Source of the DNA: Telluria beijingensis
GTDB taxonomy: Bacteria; Pseudomonadota; Gammaproteobacteria; Burkholderiales; Burkholderiaceae_D
DNA: 64,000 nt
Assembly (NCBI RefSeq): GCF_030770395.1
Contig: NZ_CP132480.1
Coordinates: 5,418,953-5,482,952 of the forward strand
Direction: 5' to 3'
Shown here: positions 1 to 8,134 of the stretch, piece by piece
Layout of the letters: every line of letters starts with the position of its first letter
Numbering within the stretch: position 1 is the first letter of the stretch
Position numbers and translations under genes: made by a program
Notes under the pieces: model-generated
Told to the model about the DNA's origin: nothing
Seen by the model: the letters and a program-made list of their open reading frames with translations, nothing else
The model's database searches: none

Positions 1-188
1 CACCAGCGCCAGTCGAGCGCGGCGTCGCCCAGGCGCACGCCCAGCAGGTAGACGGCCCACACCACGACGGCGCCAAGCCACCACCAGCGCGCATGGACGC
101 GTGCGCGGACCGGGCCGAGCGCATGCAGGCGCTGCGCCACATAGAAATGCATCAGCGTGCCGATGACGTTGAGGATGATCGAAAACAT
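1..188 (-). CDS. N-terminal part of a membrane protein, possibly a membrane-anchored metallophosphoesterase
   Basis: The window edge cuts this minus-strand gene, so only about 62 N-terminal residues are visible. They begin MFSIILNVIGTLMHFYVAQR, a hydrophobic segment, followed by a basic stretch and a second hydrophobic segment with WWWLGAVVVWAVYLLG. Two closely spaced N-terminal membrane helices like these occur in YkuE/YaeI-type membrane metallophosphoesterases, but none of the catalytic metal-binding motifs lies inside the window. The assignment is therefore a guess from the shape of the N-terminus. The start ATG (complement of 186-188) is the only good start near the upstream gap. Confidence 0.45.
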   Translation of the reverse strand, partial: MFSIILNVIGTLMHFYVAQRLHALGPVRARVHARWWWLGAVVVWAVYLLGVRLGDAALDWRW

Positions 189-310
189 GTGTACTTACGC
201 CGTGCGTTAGCCGGCATCGGAAGACCAAAACCGGTCAATCATAGCGTTAATGCAATGTTCATGTCGCCGGGAATTATCTTGAGGTTTATACTCGGTCGTC
301 CTTGTTAACG

Positions 311-1087
311 ATGCCTTGCTCAGTGACCGACCTGCTCAATGCGATTCCGCGCAACCTGATCCTGCCGCCCGGCAGCCTGTTCCTGCTGATCGGGTTCGGC
401 TTGCTGGCGCGTCGTCGCTGGCCGCGCTTTGGTACTGTCCTGGCCGCGTCGTCGCTCGTGCTGCTCGTTTTCCTGTCGAGTAATGCGGGCGCCAGTTTCC
501 TGGTCGCGCCGCTGGACCGGATGACGACGCCGCTGCTCGCGCCCGAACGCAGCGGCGCGCAGGCGATCGTGGTGTTGTCCGCCGGGCGGCTGCAAGAGGC
601 GCCGGAATATGCTGGCCGCGACATCCCCGATTACATCGGCCTGGGGCGGCTGCGTTACGCGGCCCACCTGCAGCGGCGTACCGGTATGCCGATCCTGGTC
701 AGCGGGGGCAGCCCGGAAGCTCTCAACCCCCTGGCCGACGCGATGGCCACGGCGCTGCGCGAGGATTTCGGTGTGCCGGTCCGATGGGTCGAGAACCGAT
801 CGCGCAACACGGCCGAGAATGCCGCGTTCAGCGCCGCGCTGCTGCGTGCGGATGGCGTCACGCGGGTGCTGCTGGTGACCGATGCGATGCACATGGAGCG
901 TGCCCGCACGGTGTTCCAGCGTCAGGGGTTGGCGGTGACGGATGCGCCGACCATGTTCTTTGGCGACCAGGCGCGCAGACTGGGTGCATGGGTGCCTAGC
1001 GCCGAGGGGATGCGACGCTCGTGGTATGCGTCGTATGAGTTGATCGGGATTGCCTGGTATCGGATGCGGTCAGGGGAAGCGCCGTAG
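311..1087 (+). CDS. YdcF/ElyC/SanA family (DUF218) membrane protein
   Basis: A 258-residue protein with two N-terminal hydrophobic segments (about residues 15-32 and 38-58) followed by a DUF218 domain. Family marks seen are QAIVVLSAGR at the start of the domain, LVSGGSPEA, the conserved ENRSRNTAENA segment, and LLVTDAMHMERA near the end. Family members such as ElyC and SanA act at the cell envelope in peptidoglycan or lipid carrier metabolism and barrier function; the exact reaction is unknown. The ATG at 311 was chosen over an in-frame TTG at 302. It converges with the FtsW-like gene that ends 35 bp downstream. Confidence 0.85.
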   Translation: MPCSVTDLLNAIPRNLILPPGSLFLLIGFGLLARRRWPRFGTVLAASSLVLLVFLSSNAGASFLVAPLDRMTTPLLAPERSGAQAIVVLSAGRLQEAPEYAGRDIPDYIGLGRLRYAAHLQRRTGMPILVSGGSPEALNPLADAMATALREDFGVPVRWVENRSRNTAENAAFSAALLRADGVTRVLLVTDAMHMERARTVFQRQGLAVTDAPTMFFGDQARRLGAWVPSAEGMRRSWYASYELIGIAWYRMRSGEAP

Positions 1088-1122
1088 AGCGCTCAAGATC
1101 GGGTTGTATGAGGACACGCGGA

Positions 1123-2301
1123 TCATGCCAGGCCCGTGAGCAGATGCTGGTCCGGTGGCGTCGTGTCGGCCTCACTGCATGCCCGGGTACTTGCGGTATC
1201 GTGCGCGCCCTCCAATGTAGGCAGGGCGAGTAGGCTGAGTGCAAAGCCAATGATGGCGCTGCTGCCGTAACCGACGAGCGGCGTCGGATAGTTTCCGAGG
1301 GCGGCTGCCACGATCGCGGCGAGCCAGAGCGCGCCAAAGACGGCATGGCTCTCGCGGTTCGGCGAATCGCGATGCCAGCCGACGATGGCAGGCGCCAGGA
1401 GCAGGAGCGAGCCGCCCATTACCGCTGCGCCGGCAAGCGCGTGCACCTCGAACGACGAGTAGAGAATTCCGTCGACGTACGGAACCGCCATCAGCGTGTC
1501 GGCACGGACCACGGTCGCGACGAAGCCGGCGATGCTCGCGCAGAGCGCCGCCACGACGAACCTGTCGCGGCGCATGATGGCGAGCACGGCCAGTCCGACG
1601 GCCAGCATGCCGGCCATAGCCCGGTCAGGCTGGCCGGCCAGCGCCATTGCGGCAGCGACCATGCCCACGGTCGTAAGCGCATTGCGGCAGCGTGCAAACG
1701 CGACGAGCATCGCCGGCAGCAGGATCAGGCTTGGCTGGATCGAGAACCCGCCCAGCCTCACCCAGCGGGCTGCGCCGTCGACACTGTGGCCAAGCAGCGC
1801 GGTGGCCAGCAATGCGCCCGCCATCGCCACGAGCGCCGCCGTGGTCAGGCGCCGGCCCCCGGGCAAGCTACGCCCGAGCAGCGCCAGCAGCGCCAGGCCG
1901 AGAAGCAGGGCACTGGCATTGATGCCGAGATAGCGCATCGGCGCGCCCGCAAGCGCCATGTACACAAGGCCCAGCGCGACGGCGCCGATGGCGCTGGCGA
2001 CGCCTGTTACCCGTGGACGACGCAGCGTGGCGTGGAAGAGGTTCATCATGATCGGGTCTCCGTGGAAGGGGGGGCCATCGCCGGTCAGCGACGCGAAGGG
2101 GCGGAGCAGATGCCATGCGAGCGCGCGCGGCATCAGTCCGCAAAAGCTTTCGAGCGCATACCGCAGCGCTTCGGTGTCGTCGGGGATGTCGGCCGTCTCG
2201 CAGCGGATCGCCTGCCCCCATGACTGCAGCGACGGCGGAAGCGCTGCCTGCAAGACTCGACAGGCCAGGTCGGCAATGCCACGCCGGAGGCTCCTGTTCA
2301 T
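1123..2301 (-). CDS. PadR-linked FtsW/RodA-like polytopic membrane protein with an N-terminal helical prefix
   Basis: A 392-residue protein. The first ~100 residues are soluble and contain a segment like IPDDTEALRYALESFCGLM, resembling short helical prefix domains often encoded next to PadR genes. The rest is a hydrophobic core of about nine or ten helices. Two stretches recall the FtsW/RodA/SpoVE (SEDS) family: AARWVRLGGFSIQPSLIL, and NYPTPLVGYGSSAI near the C-terminus, matching the family's PLPFVSYGGSS loop. The acidic HTDFIF-type loop needed by SEDS glycosyltransferases is not recognisable, so enzymatic activity is doubtful. The start ATG overlaps the PadR stop codon (ATGA), so the two are translationally coupled; an upstream in-frame extension was rejected. 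Confidence 0.7.
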   Translation of the reverse strand: MNRSLRRGIADLACRVLQAALPPSLQSWGQAIRCETADIPDDTEALRYALESFCGLMPRALAWHLLRPFASLTGDGPPFHGDPIMMNLFHATLRRPRVTGVASAIGAVALGLVYMALAGAPMRYLGINASALLLGLALLALLGRSLPGGRRLTTAALVAMAGALLATALLGHSVDGAARWVRLGGFSIQPSLILLPAMLVAFARCRNALTTVGMVAAAMALAGQPDRAMAGMLAVGLAVLAIMRRDRFVVAALCASIAGFVATVVRADTLMAVPYVDGILYSSFEVHALAGAAVMGGSLLLLAPAIVGWHRDSPNRESHAVFGALWLAAIVAAALGNYPTPLVGYGSSAIIGFALSLLALPTLEGAHDTASTRACSEADTTPPDQHLLTGLA

Positions 2302-2609
2302 GCGGCTGCCTTTCGGATCCGCATGGCTGGCGTCCCGCTGTCGACAGGCAGATTGTCGCGGGCGAGTTGCATGCCGCTCGCGGTCAGCCGATAGGCATGT
2401 CGCGGCGGTCGTCCGCCTTCGGATGGCTGCTGCCACTCCGCTTCAAGATAGCCCTGCGCTTCCAGGCGGATGAGAAGCGGATACAGCGTGCCCGATTTGA
2501 CGTCGGCTAGCCGGGCCAGTTCGTAGCCGTGGGACCATTCGCCATTGGCGTGGAGCAGGGCGGCGAGGACCATCCTGGCGTGGGGTGAGAGGGCGCGTGT
2601 GCGAGTCAT
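2298..2609 (-). CDS. PadR family transcriptional regulator
   Basis: A 103-residue winged-helix protein. Typical PadR features are the N-terminal ARMVLAALLHANGEWSHGYE helix pair, the DNA-recognition stretch SGTLYPLLIRLEAQGYLEAEW, and the wing with GGRPPRHAYRLTASG. It lacks a long C-terminal helix domain, so it belongs to the short PadR-s2 class. PadR proteins usually repress their own operon and an associated membrane protein. Here the coupled gene is the FtsW-like protein (4-base overlap), and a perfect palindrome lies 8 bp upstream of the start, consistent with autorepression. Confidence 0.9.
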   Translation of the reverse strand: MTRTRALSPHARMVLAALLHANGEWSHGYELARLADVKSGTLYPLLIRLEAQGYLEAEWQQPSEGGRPPRHAYRLTASGMQLARDNLPVDSGTPAMRIRKAAA

Positions 2610-2617
2610 GCTTTATT

Positions 2618-2633
2618 ATCTACCTAGGTAGAT
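2618..2633. promoter_or_regulatory. Perfect 16-bp palindrome, likely PadR operator
   Basis: ATCTACCTAGGTAGAT reads the same on both strands and lies just upstream of the PadR start codon. Its size and place fit an operator for the dimeric PadR protein, controlling the PadR/FtsW-like operon. Binding is inferred; the symmetry is seen directly. Confidence 0.7.
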
Positions 2634-2755
2634 TTAACGTCCAATCTTTTCTGCTGATATCGATGGCTCCCGACTGAGGAGGCATTGCTTCAGGCCTGCC
2701 TTGATCGTCTTTGCATAAAACCCGCATGACTATCAAAGTCTTGTAGACTTCAGTG

Positions 2756-2775
2756 TCTAGACTAGCTAATCTAGA
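2756..2775. promoter_or_regulatory. Near-perfect 20-bp palindrome upstream of the S41 peptidase
   Basis: TCTAGACTAGCTAATCTAGA is symmetric at 18 of 20 positions, with TCTAGA at both ends. It lies about 90 bp before the S41 peptidase start in an AT-rich stretch. It may be a second operator for the nearby PadR protein (both sites contain CTAG at or beside the centre) or for another regulator. The function is inferred only from symmetry and position. Confidence 0.45.
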
Positions 2776-2865
2776 GAACAATTCCTGTACTTGGTATGAA
2801 CGCTGTGCCCGTCTCCGCGCGCGCTTCTTCTACCTCAACGCCAATGTCATTTTCTGGAGCTCATC

Positions 2866-3891
2866 ATGCGTCGCTGTTTTCTCATGCTTTCCGCATCTTT
2901 GCTGATCGGTTCTGTCCAAGCCGAATCCGGGCCAGAAACTGCACGGCAAGCCGAGATACACAAGGTAGTCGAGAAAATACATGAGCTCTATATCGATCCC
3001 GACAAGGTAAAGAACATAGGGCGCGCGCTGCAACGCGCAGAATTCGCCAGGCCGATGAGCGATGAGGCCTTCGCAAAAAAAGTTACCGACATCCTGTCGA
3101 ATGAAACCCGGGACCCGCATTTGCGGTTGATGTACAGTGTAACGCCGACCTCGTCAGGCAGCAGTGCCGCTCCGACGTCGTCGGAAATCGCCCGGCGCGA
3201 GGAATATCTGCGAGCGCAAAACCATGGCATCGAACGCGTCGAGCGCTTGCCTGGAAACATAGGCTATCTAAGGACGCGGTTTTTCGCACCCGTGACATCG
3301 TCGGCACCTTCTATCGGCGCAGCAATGACATTGTTGGCGAACACGGATGCACTCATTATCGACTTGCGTGACAACGACGGTGGATCGAGTGCGGCAGTTC
3401 CATTCATGGCAAGTTATCTGTTCGATGAGCGCAAGCACATTGCCGACCTTTACACTCGCAAAGGCGATAGAACAGAGCAGCAATGGACTTCGCCTGCGGT
3501 CCCTGGTGTCCGTTACGGCGGCGAGAAAGACGTGTATCTGCTGACCAGCAAGTCGACGTTCTCGGCAGCCGAAGGCCTTGCATTCGCCTTGCGGGGGCAA
3601 AAGCGCGTGACGATCGTGGGAGAAACGACGCGCGGTGGTGCGCATCCGTCGAGCATCGAGCGGATCAGTCCACACCTCGCACTGATGGTGCCCACGTCAA
3701 CGGCCCGGGATCCTGTTACCCTGCAAGACTGGGAGGGTGTCGGTGTGGCGCCGGATGTCGCTGTCCCAGCGGTTGAGGCGCTGACCCGTGCTCAAATTCT
3801 GATTCTTAATAAGCTAGAGTTGGACGAGCGAGACGCGGCAAGCAGGGCGGAAGTCCAGGCCAGACTGATAGAACTTGCGCCGTCGTCCTGA
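2866..3891 (+). CDS. Secreted S41 family (tail-specific/IRBP-like) serine peptidase
   Basis: A 341-residue protein with a signal peptide (residues 1-19, ending SVQA) and an S41 peptidase fold. Around residues 163-170 is DALIIDLRDNDGGSS, the family core strand and turn. TSKSTFSAAEGLAFAL around residues 227-242 holds the presumed nucleophilic serine, and VGETTRGGAHP follows. There is no PDZ domain, so it is closer to the IRBP-type branch than to CtpA/Prc. It probably acts in the periplasm on unknown substrates. Its base composition is visibly less GC-rich than that of its neighbours, suggesting acquisition. It stands alone, with a palindrome upstream. Confidence 0.85.
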   Translation: MRRCFLMLSASLLIGSVQAESGPETARQAEIHKVVEKIHELYIDPDKVKNIGRALQRAEFARPMSDEAFAKKVTDILSNETRDPHLRLMYSVTPTSSGSSAAPTSSEIARREEYLRAQNHGIERVERLPGNIGYLRTRFFAPVTSSAPSIGAAMTLLANTDALIIDLRDNDGGSSAAVPFMASYLFDERKHIADLYTRKGDRTEQQWTSPAVPGVRYGGEKDVYLLTSKSTFSAAEGLAFALRGQKRVTIVGETTRGGAHPSSIERISPHLALMVPTSTARDPVTLQDWEGVGVAPDVAVPAVEALTRAQILILNKLELDERDAASRAEVQARLIELAPSS

Positions 3892-3938
3892 GCCCATGGC
3901 CGAGCCTCAGCGCGTGCGCCTCCGCTGGCGTATGTGCC

Positions 3939-5642
3939 TCAAGCCGCTTCGGCATGCTCCACCAACAGCTGTACCTTGGTCACCCCATTGTACTCATTGG
4001 CATCGAGCCTGAACGCCACCCGCGCCCGTTCCGGCAAACTCTCAGGATGCCCGAACCAGATCGCATCGTAGCGCCGCCCATTCTTCTCCAGCAGCAGCTT
4101 CAGGTGGCGCTCCTTGAGAATGCGCTGGCTGACCACGCGGAATTCGTCGCAGAACACCGGCGGCGCAAAACCCTGCCCCCACACCTGGCCGTCCATCAGT
4201 TCGATGAACTGGGTCGAATAGAACTCGTCTTCCAGCGGCCCGTCGGTCTCGACGATGCGCTCGAGCTGAGCCTCGGTCAGCCAGGCCTGGCCGACCGTCT
4301 CGAAGGCCTGGCAAAAGTGGCCGAAAGCGTCGTGCCGGATCTGCAGGCCGGCCGCCATCGCGTGGCCGCCGAACTTGTCGATCAGCCCCGGCACGCGCTT
4401 GGACACCAGATCCAGCGCGTCGCGCAGGTGGAAGCCCGGGATCGAGCGCCCCGAGCCCTTGATCCAGCCGTCGCCGGCCGGGGCGAAGGTGATCGTCGGC
4501 CGGTAGAATTTTTCCTTCAGGCGCGAGGCGACGATGCCGATCACGCCCTGGTGCCAGCCTTCGTCGAACACGGCGATGGTGCTGGCGCTGGTGGGCTCGA
4601 AGCTGTCCAGGTGGAGCAGGGCGGTGTCCTGCATCTCGGCCTCGATCTCGCGCCGCTTGAGGTTGATCTCGTTGAGCTGCTGGGCGATGGCCCAGGCGCG
4701 GCCCTCGTCGTCGGTGGTCAGGCATTCGATGCCGAGCGCCATGTCTTCCAGCCGGCCGGCGGCATTCAGGCGCGGCCCGACGGCAAAGCCCAGGTCGAAC
4801 GGCGAGGCGCAGCGCGCTTCGCGCCCGGCCACGCGGAACAGCGCCGCCACGCCCGCATGCATGCGCCCCGCGCGCATGCGCTTGAGGCCTTGCGCGACCA
4901 GGATGCGGTTGTTGGCGTCGAGCTTGACCACGTCGGCGACAGTGCCCAGCGCAACCAGGTCGAGCAGGCTGTCGAGCTTGGGCTGGGTCTGGGCGTCGAA
5001 CACGCCGCGCCGGCGCAGCTCGGCGCGCAAGGCCAGCAGCACATAGAACACGACCCCGACGCCGGCCAGGTTCTTGCTGGGGAAGCCGCACTCGGGCTGG
5101 TTCGGATTGACGATCACGCGCGCCGGCGGCAGGCTGTCGCCCGGCAGGTGGTGGTCGGTCACGACCACCTCGATGCCGCGCCGGTTGGCTTCTTCGACCC
5201 CCTCGATGCTGGCGATGCCGTTGTCGACCGTGACGATGATGTCCGGGTTTTTTTCGCGCGCCGTGATCTCGACGATCCCGGGCGTCAGCCCATAGCCGTG
5301 CACCACGCGGTTGGGCACGAAGTAATCGACTTCGGCGCCCATCGCGCGCAGGCCGCGCAGGGCGACCGCGCAGGCGGTGGCGCCGTCGCAGTCGTAGTCG
5401 GCGACGATGGTCATGCGCTTGCCGGCGCCAATGGCGTCGGCCAGGAACACGGCGGCGGCGTCGATGTGCTTCAGGCCGGCCGGCGGCGACAGCGCCGCCA
5501 GCTCGCTGGAGAGCTCGCGCACATGTTCCAGGCCGCGGGCGGCATAGATGCGCGCCAGCACCGGGTGGACGCCATCCTGGCGCAGCAGTTCCGAGATGCG
5601 GAACGGGCAGGGGCGGGTGGAAATGCGGGTCTTGGAAGTCAA
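3939..5642 (-). CDS. recJ: Single-stranded-DNA-specific exonuclease RecJ
   Basis: A 567-residue 5'-3' single-strand exonuclease of the DHH family, acting in RecF-pathway recombination, mismatch repair and base excision repair. DHH motifs seen are IVADYDCDGATA (motif I), TVDNGIAS (motif II), VVTDHHLPG (the DHH motif) and NLAGVGVVFY. The DHHA1 part contains GWHQGVIGIVASRLKEKF and GSGRSIPGF, with KFGGHAMAAGL further on. Length is normal. The only plausible start is a TTG at 5642; no ATG or GTG occurs early in the frame. It lies 7 bp after the rpfE-like gene, probably as the second gene of one operon. Confidence 0.97.
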   Translation of the reverse strand: MTSKTRISTRPCPFRISELLRQDGVHPVLARIYAARGLEHVRELSSELAALSPPAGLKHIDAAAVFLADAIGAGKRMTIVADYDCDGATACAVALRGLRAMGAEVDYFVPNRVVHGYGLTPGIVEITAREKNPDIIVTVDNGIASIEGVEEANRRGIEVVVTDHHLPGDSLPPARVIVNPNQPECGFPSKNLAGVGVVFYVLLALRAELRRRGVFDAQTQPKLDSLLDLVALGTVADVVKLDANNRILVAQGLKRMRAGRMHAGVAALFRVAGREARCASPFDLGFAVGPRLNAAGRLEDMALGIECLTTDDEGRAWAIAQQLNEINLKRREIEAEMQDTALLHLDSFEPTSASTIAVFDEGWHQGVIGIVASRLKEKFYRPTITFAPAGDGWIKGSGRSIPGFHLRDALDLVSKRVPGLIDKFGGHAMAAGLQIRHDAFGHFCQAFETVGQAWLTEAQLERIVETDGPLEDEFYSTQFIELMDGQVWGQGFAPPVFCDEFRVVSQRILKERHLKLLLEKNGRRYDAIWFGHPESLPERARVAFRLDANEYNGVTKVQLLVEHAEAA

Positions 5643-5649
5643 GTTGCGG

Positions 5650-6663
5650 TCAGGTCAATAGGTCCAGTGTCGGGCGGCGCCAGAATTTTCGCTGCGCCAT
5701 CGCGGTGGTGGTGGCCTCGATCAGGCCTTCGCGGCTGCTCAGCACCATCCGCAGCGTGTTCACGCGGCCAGCCTTGACGGCCGCCAGCAGCGGCGCGAAC
5801 AAGGTCGCTTCAAGGTGTTGCATGCCCTGCAGCCAGCCATTCCAGTCGGCCGCCAGCGCGGCTTCGCCGAGGTTGCCGGCGACCAGCAGGCCGTCGCGGG
5901 CCAGCACGCCGTCCAGGCGGTCGAGGGATGCCAGCCGATCCGCGCCTACGGCGGCCAGCCAGCCGGGAACGGCATGGGTGGCCAATTGTGGCGAGGCGGC
6001 CGGCGCCGCGTTTGATGCGCCCCATACCCAGAACGCATTCACCACCGGCAGCCGGCGCGCCTCGCGCGCGGCATTCACGGGATGGGCGTGCCAGGCCATC
6101 TGCACCTCGTTCTGCAGGCGCCGGTACGCCTGGGCCTGTGCGCCCTTCGGCATGAAGTCGGTCAGGTCCATATTGGCGACGGTGTCCGGGCTGGCGGTGT
6201 CGAAACCCCAGTCGTCGGCGCGCAGGAACCAGGTATGGGCGTCGCCATAACGCAGCGGATGGCCGATCTCTTCGCACAGGGCGCGGGCGGCCTCGAACAG
6301 GGCGCGGCCATCGTCTTCGTCCAGCGCCACCTGGCGCGTGTCGGCCATCATCAGGTGGCTGCGCGCGATCTGGATATGGGCCGGCGTGACCACATGCCAG
6401 CGCCCGCGCGCCAAGTCGAGCCCGAAGCCGCGCATCGCCGCGGCGGCGAAGGCGGGGCGGCCGCCGGCGTCCAAGCCGAGCGCGCGCGCCAGCCAGGATT
6501 CGTGGGGCAGGGCGTGGGCCAGGTCGCCGGCCGGGGCCCGCTGCACGGACGAGGTGCGCGACAGCAGCGCTGCCAGGGCCGGCGCCTGCAGGGCGCGGAC
6601 CAGGTCGGGAGCGAATTCGGGGAGCGGGAGGGCGAACGGCAGGACAAGCGTAATATGAGCCAT
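5650..6663 (-). CDS. RpfE-type conserved protein upstream of recJ
   Basis: A 337-residue protein resembling the RpfE-type proteins found beside recJ in Xanthomonas and many betaproteobacteria. It begins MAHITLVLPFALPLPEFAPD and contains the conserved stretches WHVVTPAHIQIARSHLMM, LRADDWGFDTASPDTV, MDLTDFMPKGAQA, RLQNEVQMAWHAHPVN and NAFWVWGASN. The biochemical function is not known; databases sometimes call it a phosphoglycerate-mutase-like or regulatory protein, without a firm assay. The recognition rests on these motifs plus the adjacency to recJ. It is divergent from the lol operon. Confidence 0.75.
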   Translation of the reverse strand: MAHITLVLPFALPLPEFAPDLVRALQAPALAALLSRTSSVQRAPAGDLAHALPHESWLARALGLDAGGRPAFAAAAMRGFGLDLARGRWHVVTPAHIQIARSHLMMADTRQVALDEDDGRALFEAARALCEEIGHPLRYGDAHTWFLRADDWGFDTASPDTVANMDLTDFMPKGAQAQAYRRLQNEVQMAWHAHPVNAAREARRLPVVNAFWVWGASNAAPAASPQLATHAVPGWLAAVGADRLASLDRLDGVLARDGLLVAGNLGEAALAADWNGWLQGMQHLEATLFAPLLAAVKAGRVNTLRMVLSSREGLIEATTTAMAQRKFWRRPTLDLLT

Positions 6664-6817
6664 CCCGCTATTTTAGGCCAAATTCGGCCGGCGGGAGGAT
6701 TCGATCGCGGGTTGTCGGCAGGCGTTTGCACATGGTTTTTTGATAATCCGCGCCATAAAAGTGGATTGTCTGGCAAACTGCCGGCTTGGCGCGGCCAGGA
6801 GAACAAGAACAGACTGT

Positions 6818-8110
6818 ATGAGCATCACCCATAAACTTCCCTATGAATGGCAGATCGGCCTGCGCTATACCCGCGCCGGCAAGCGCAGCGGCCGCAACAG
6901 CTTCATTTCCTTCATCTCGATGGCCTCGGTGGCCGGCATCGCCCTTGGCGTGGCCGCCCTGATCGTGGTGCTGTCGGTGATGAACGGCTTCCAGAAGGAA
7001 GTCACCAACCGCATGCTGTCGATGCTGGCCCATGTCGAGATCTTCGACGCCCGCGGCGCGCTGCCGGACTGGCGCGCCACCAGCCAGCAGGCGCTGCGCC
7101 ACCCGGAGGTGCGCGCCGCCGCGCCTTTCCTGGATGCGCAATCGATGCTGCTGGTCGACGGCGTCATGAAGCCGGCGCTGCTGCGCGGCGTGGAGCCCGC
7201 CGAAGAAGCGAAGGTATCCGACGTGGTCCGCCAGATGAAGGAGGGCAGCTTCGATTCGCTGCGGCCCGGTTCCTTCAACATCGTGCTGGGCCGGGCGCTG
7301 GCCACGTCGCTCGGCGTCGGCGTGGGCGACCGCGTGTCGCTGCTGGTGGCCAGCGGCGGCATCCTGGGCGGCGCCGGCGCTCAAGGCGAGGGCGGGCCGA
7401 ACGCGCTGCCGCGCCCGCGCGCGCTGACCGTGTCCGGCATCTTCGAGGCTGGACACTTCGAATTCGACTCCACGCTGGCGCTGGTGAACATTGCGGACGC
7501 CGAGGCGGTTACCGGCGCCAGCATGCCGGTCGGCCTGCGCCTGCGCCTGGCCGACCTGCAGCAGGCCCCGCGCGTGGCCTACGAGTTGCAGGGATCGATG
7601 GCGGGTGAGTTGATCATGCGCGACTGGACCAAGGTCAATACCGTGTGGTTCGCCGCCGTGCAGTCGCAAAAGAACATGATGTTCATTATCCTGACCATGA
7701 TCGTGGCGGTGGCCGCCTTCAACCTGGTGTCGACGCTGGTCATGACGGTCAAGGACAAGCAGGCCGACATCGCCATCCTGCGCACGCTGGGCGCCTCGCC
7801 GCGCGGCGTGATGAAGATCTTCATGGTGCAGGGGACCCTGGTCGGCATGCTGGGCGCCTTGCTGGGCGTCGGCCTGGGCGTGCTGGTGGCGCTGAACGTC
7901 GACGTCATCGTCCCTGCCATCGAGCGCCTGCTGGGCGTGCACTTCCTGTCGCAAGAGGTCTACCTGATCAGCGAGATGCCGTCCGAGCTGCGTTGGAACG
8001 ACGTCGGCTGGATCGGCGGCGTGGCCGTGCTGCTGTCCTTCCTGGCCACGATCTACCCGAGCTGGGCGGCGTCGCGCGTGAAGCCGGCCGAGGCGCTGCG
8101 GTATGAATAA
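6818..8110 (+). CDS. lolC: Lipoprotein-releasing ABC transporter permease, LolC/E family, copy 1
   Basis: A 430-residue inner-membrane protein of the LolC/LolE family, which with LolD extracts outer-membrane lipoproteins from the inner membrane for transfer to LolA. The N-terminus has [14 protein letters not shown], then a first membrane helix ([20 protein letters not shown]), a periplasmic MacB-like domain, and three C-terminal helices with [20 protein letters not shown], the cytoplasmic coupling region. It ends [18 protein letters not shown], the family signature. The ATG at 6818 follows an AGGAG box at 6797-6801. A very similar paralogue starts 24 bp downstream. Which copy corresponds to LolC or LolE cannot be told by eye. 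Confidence 0.93.
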   Translation: MSITHKLPYEWQIGLRYTRAGKRSGRNSFISFISMASVAGIALGVAALIVVLSVMNGFQKEVTNRMLSMLAHVEIFDARGALPDWRATSQQALRHPEVRAAAPFLDAQSMLLVDGVMKPALLRGVEPAEEAKVSDVVRQMKEGSFDSLRPGSFNIVLGRALATSLGVGVGDRVSLLVASGGILGGAGAQGEGGPNALPRPRALTVSGIFEAGHFEFDSTLALVNIADAEAVTGASMPVGLRLRLADLQQAPRVAYELQGSMAGELIMRDWTKVNTVWFAAVQSQKNMMFIILTMIVAVAAFNLVSTLVMTVKDKQADIAILRTLGASPRGVMKIFMVQGTLVGMLGALLGVGLGVLVALNVDVIVPAIERLLGVHFLSQEVYLISEMPSELRWNDVGWIGGVAVLLSFLATIYPSWAASRVKPAEALRYE

Positions 8111-8134
8111 TCGTCCAACCAATCATGGGAACAC

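Noticed and set aside
6740..6817. Longer start for LolC/E copy 1
   Set aside because: The frame is open upstream, but the ATG at 6818 has an AGGAG box and gives exactly the N-terminus of copy 2.
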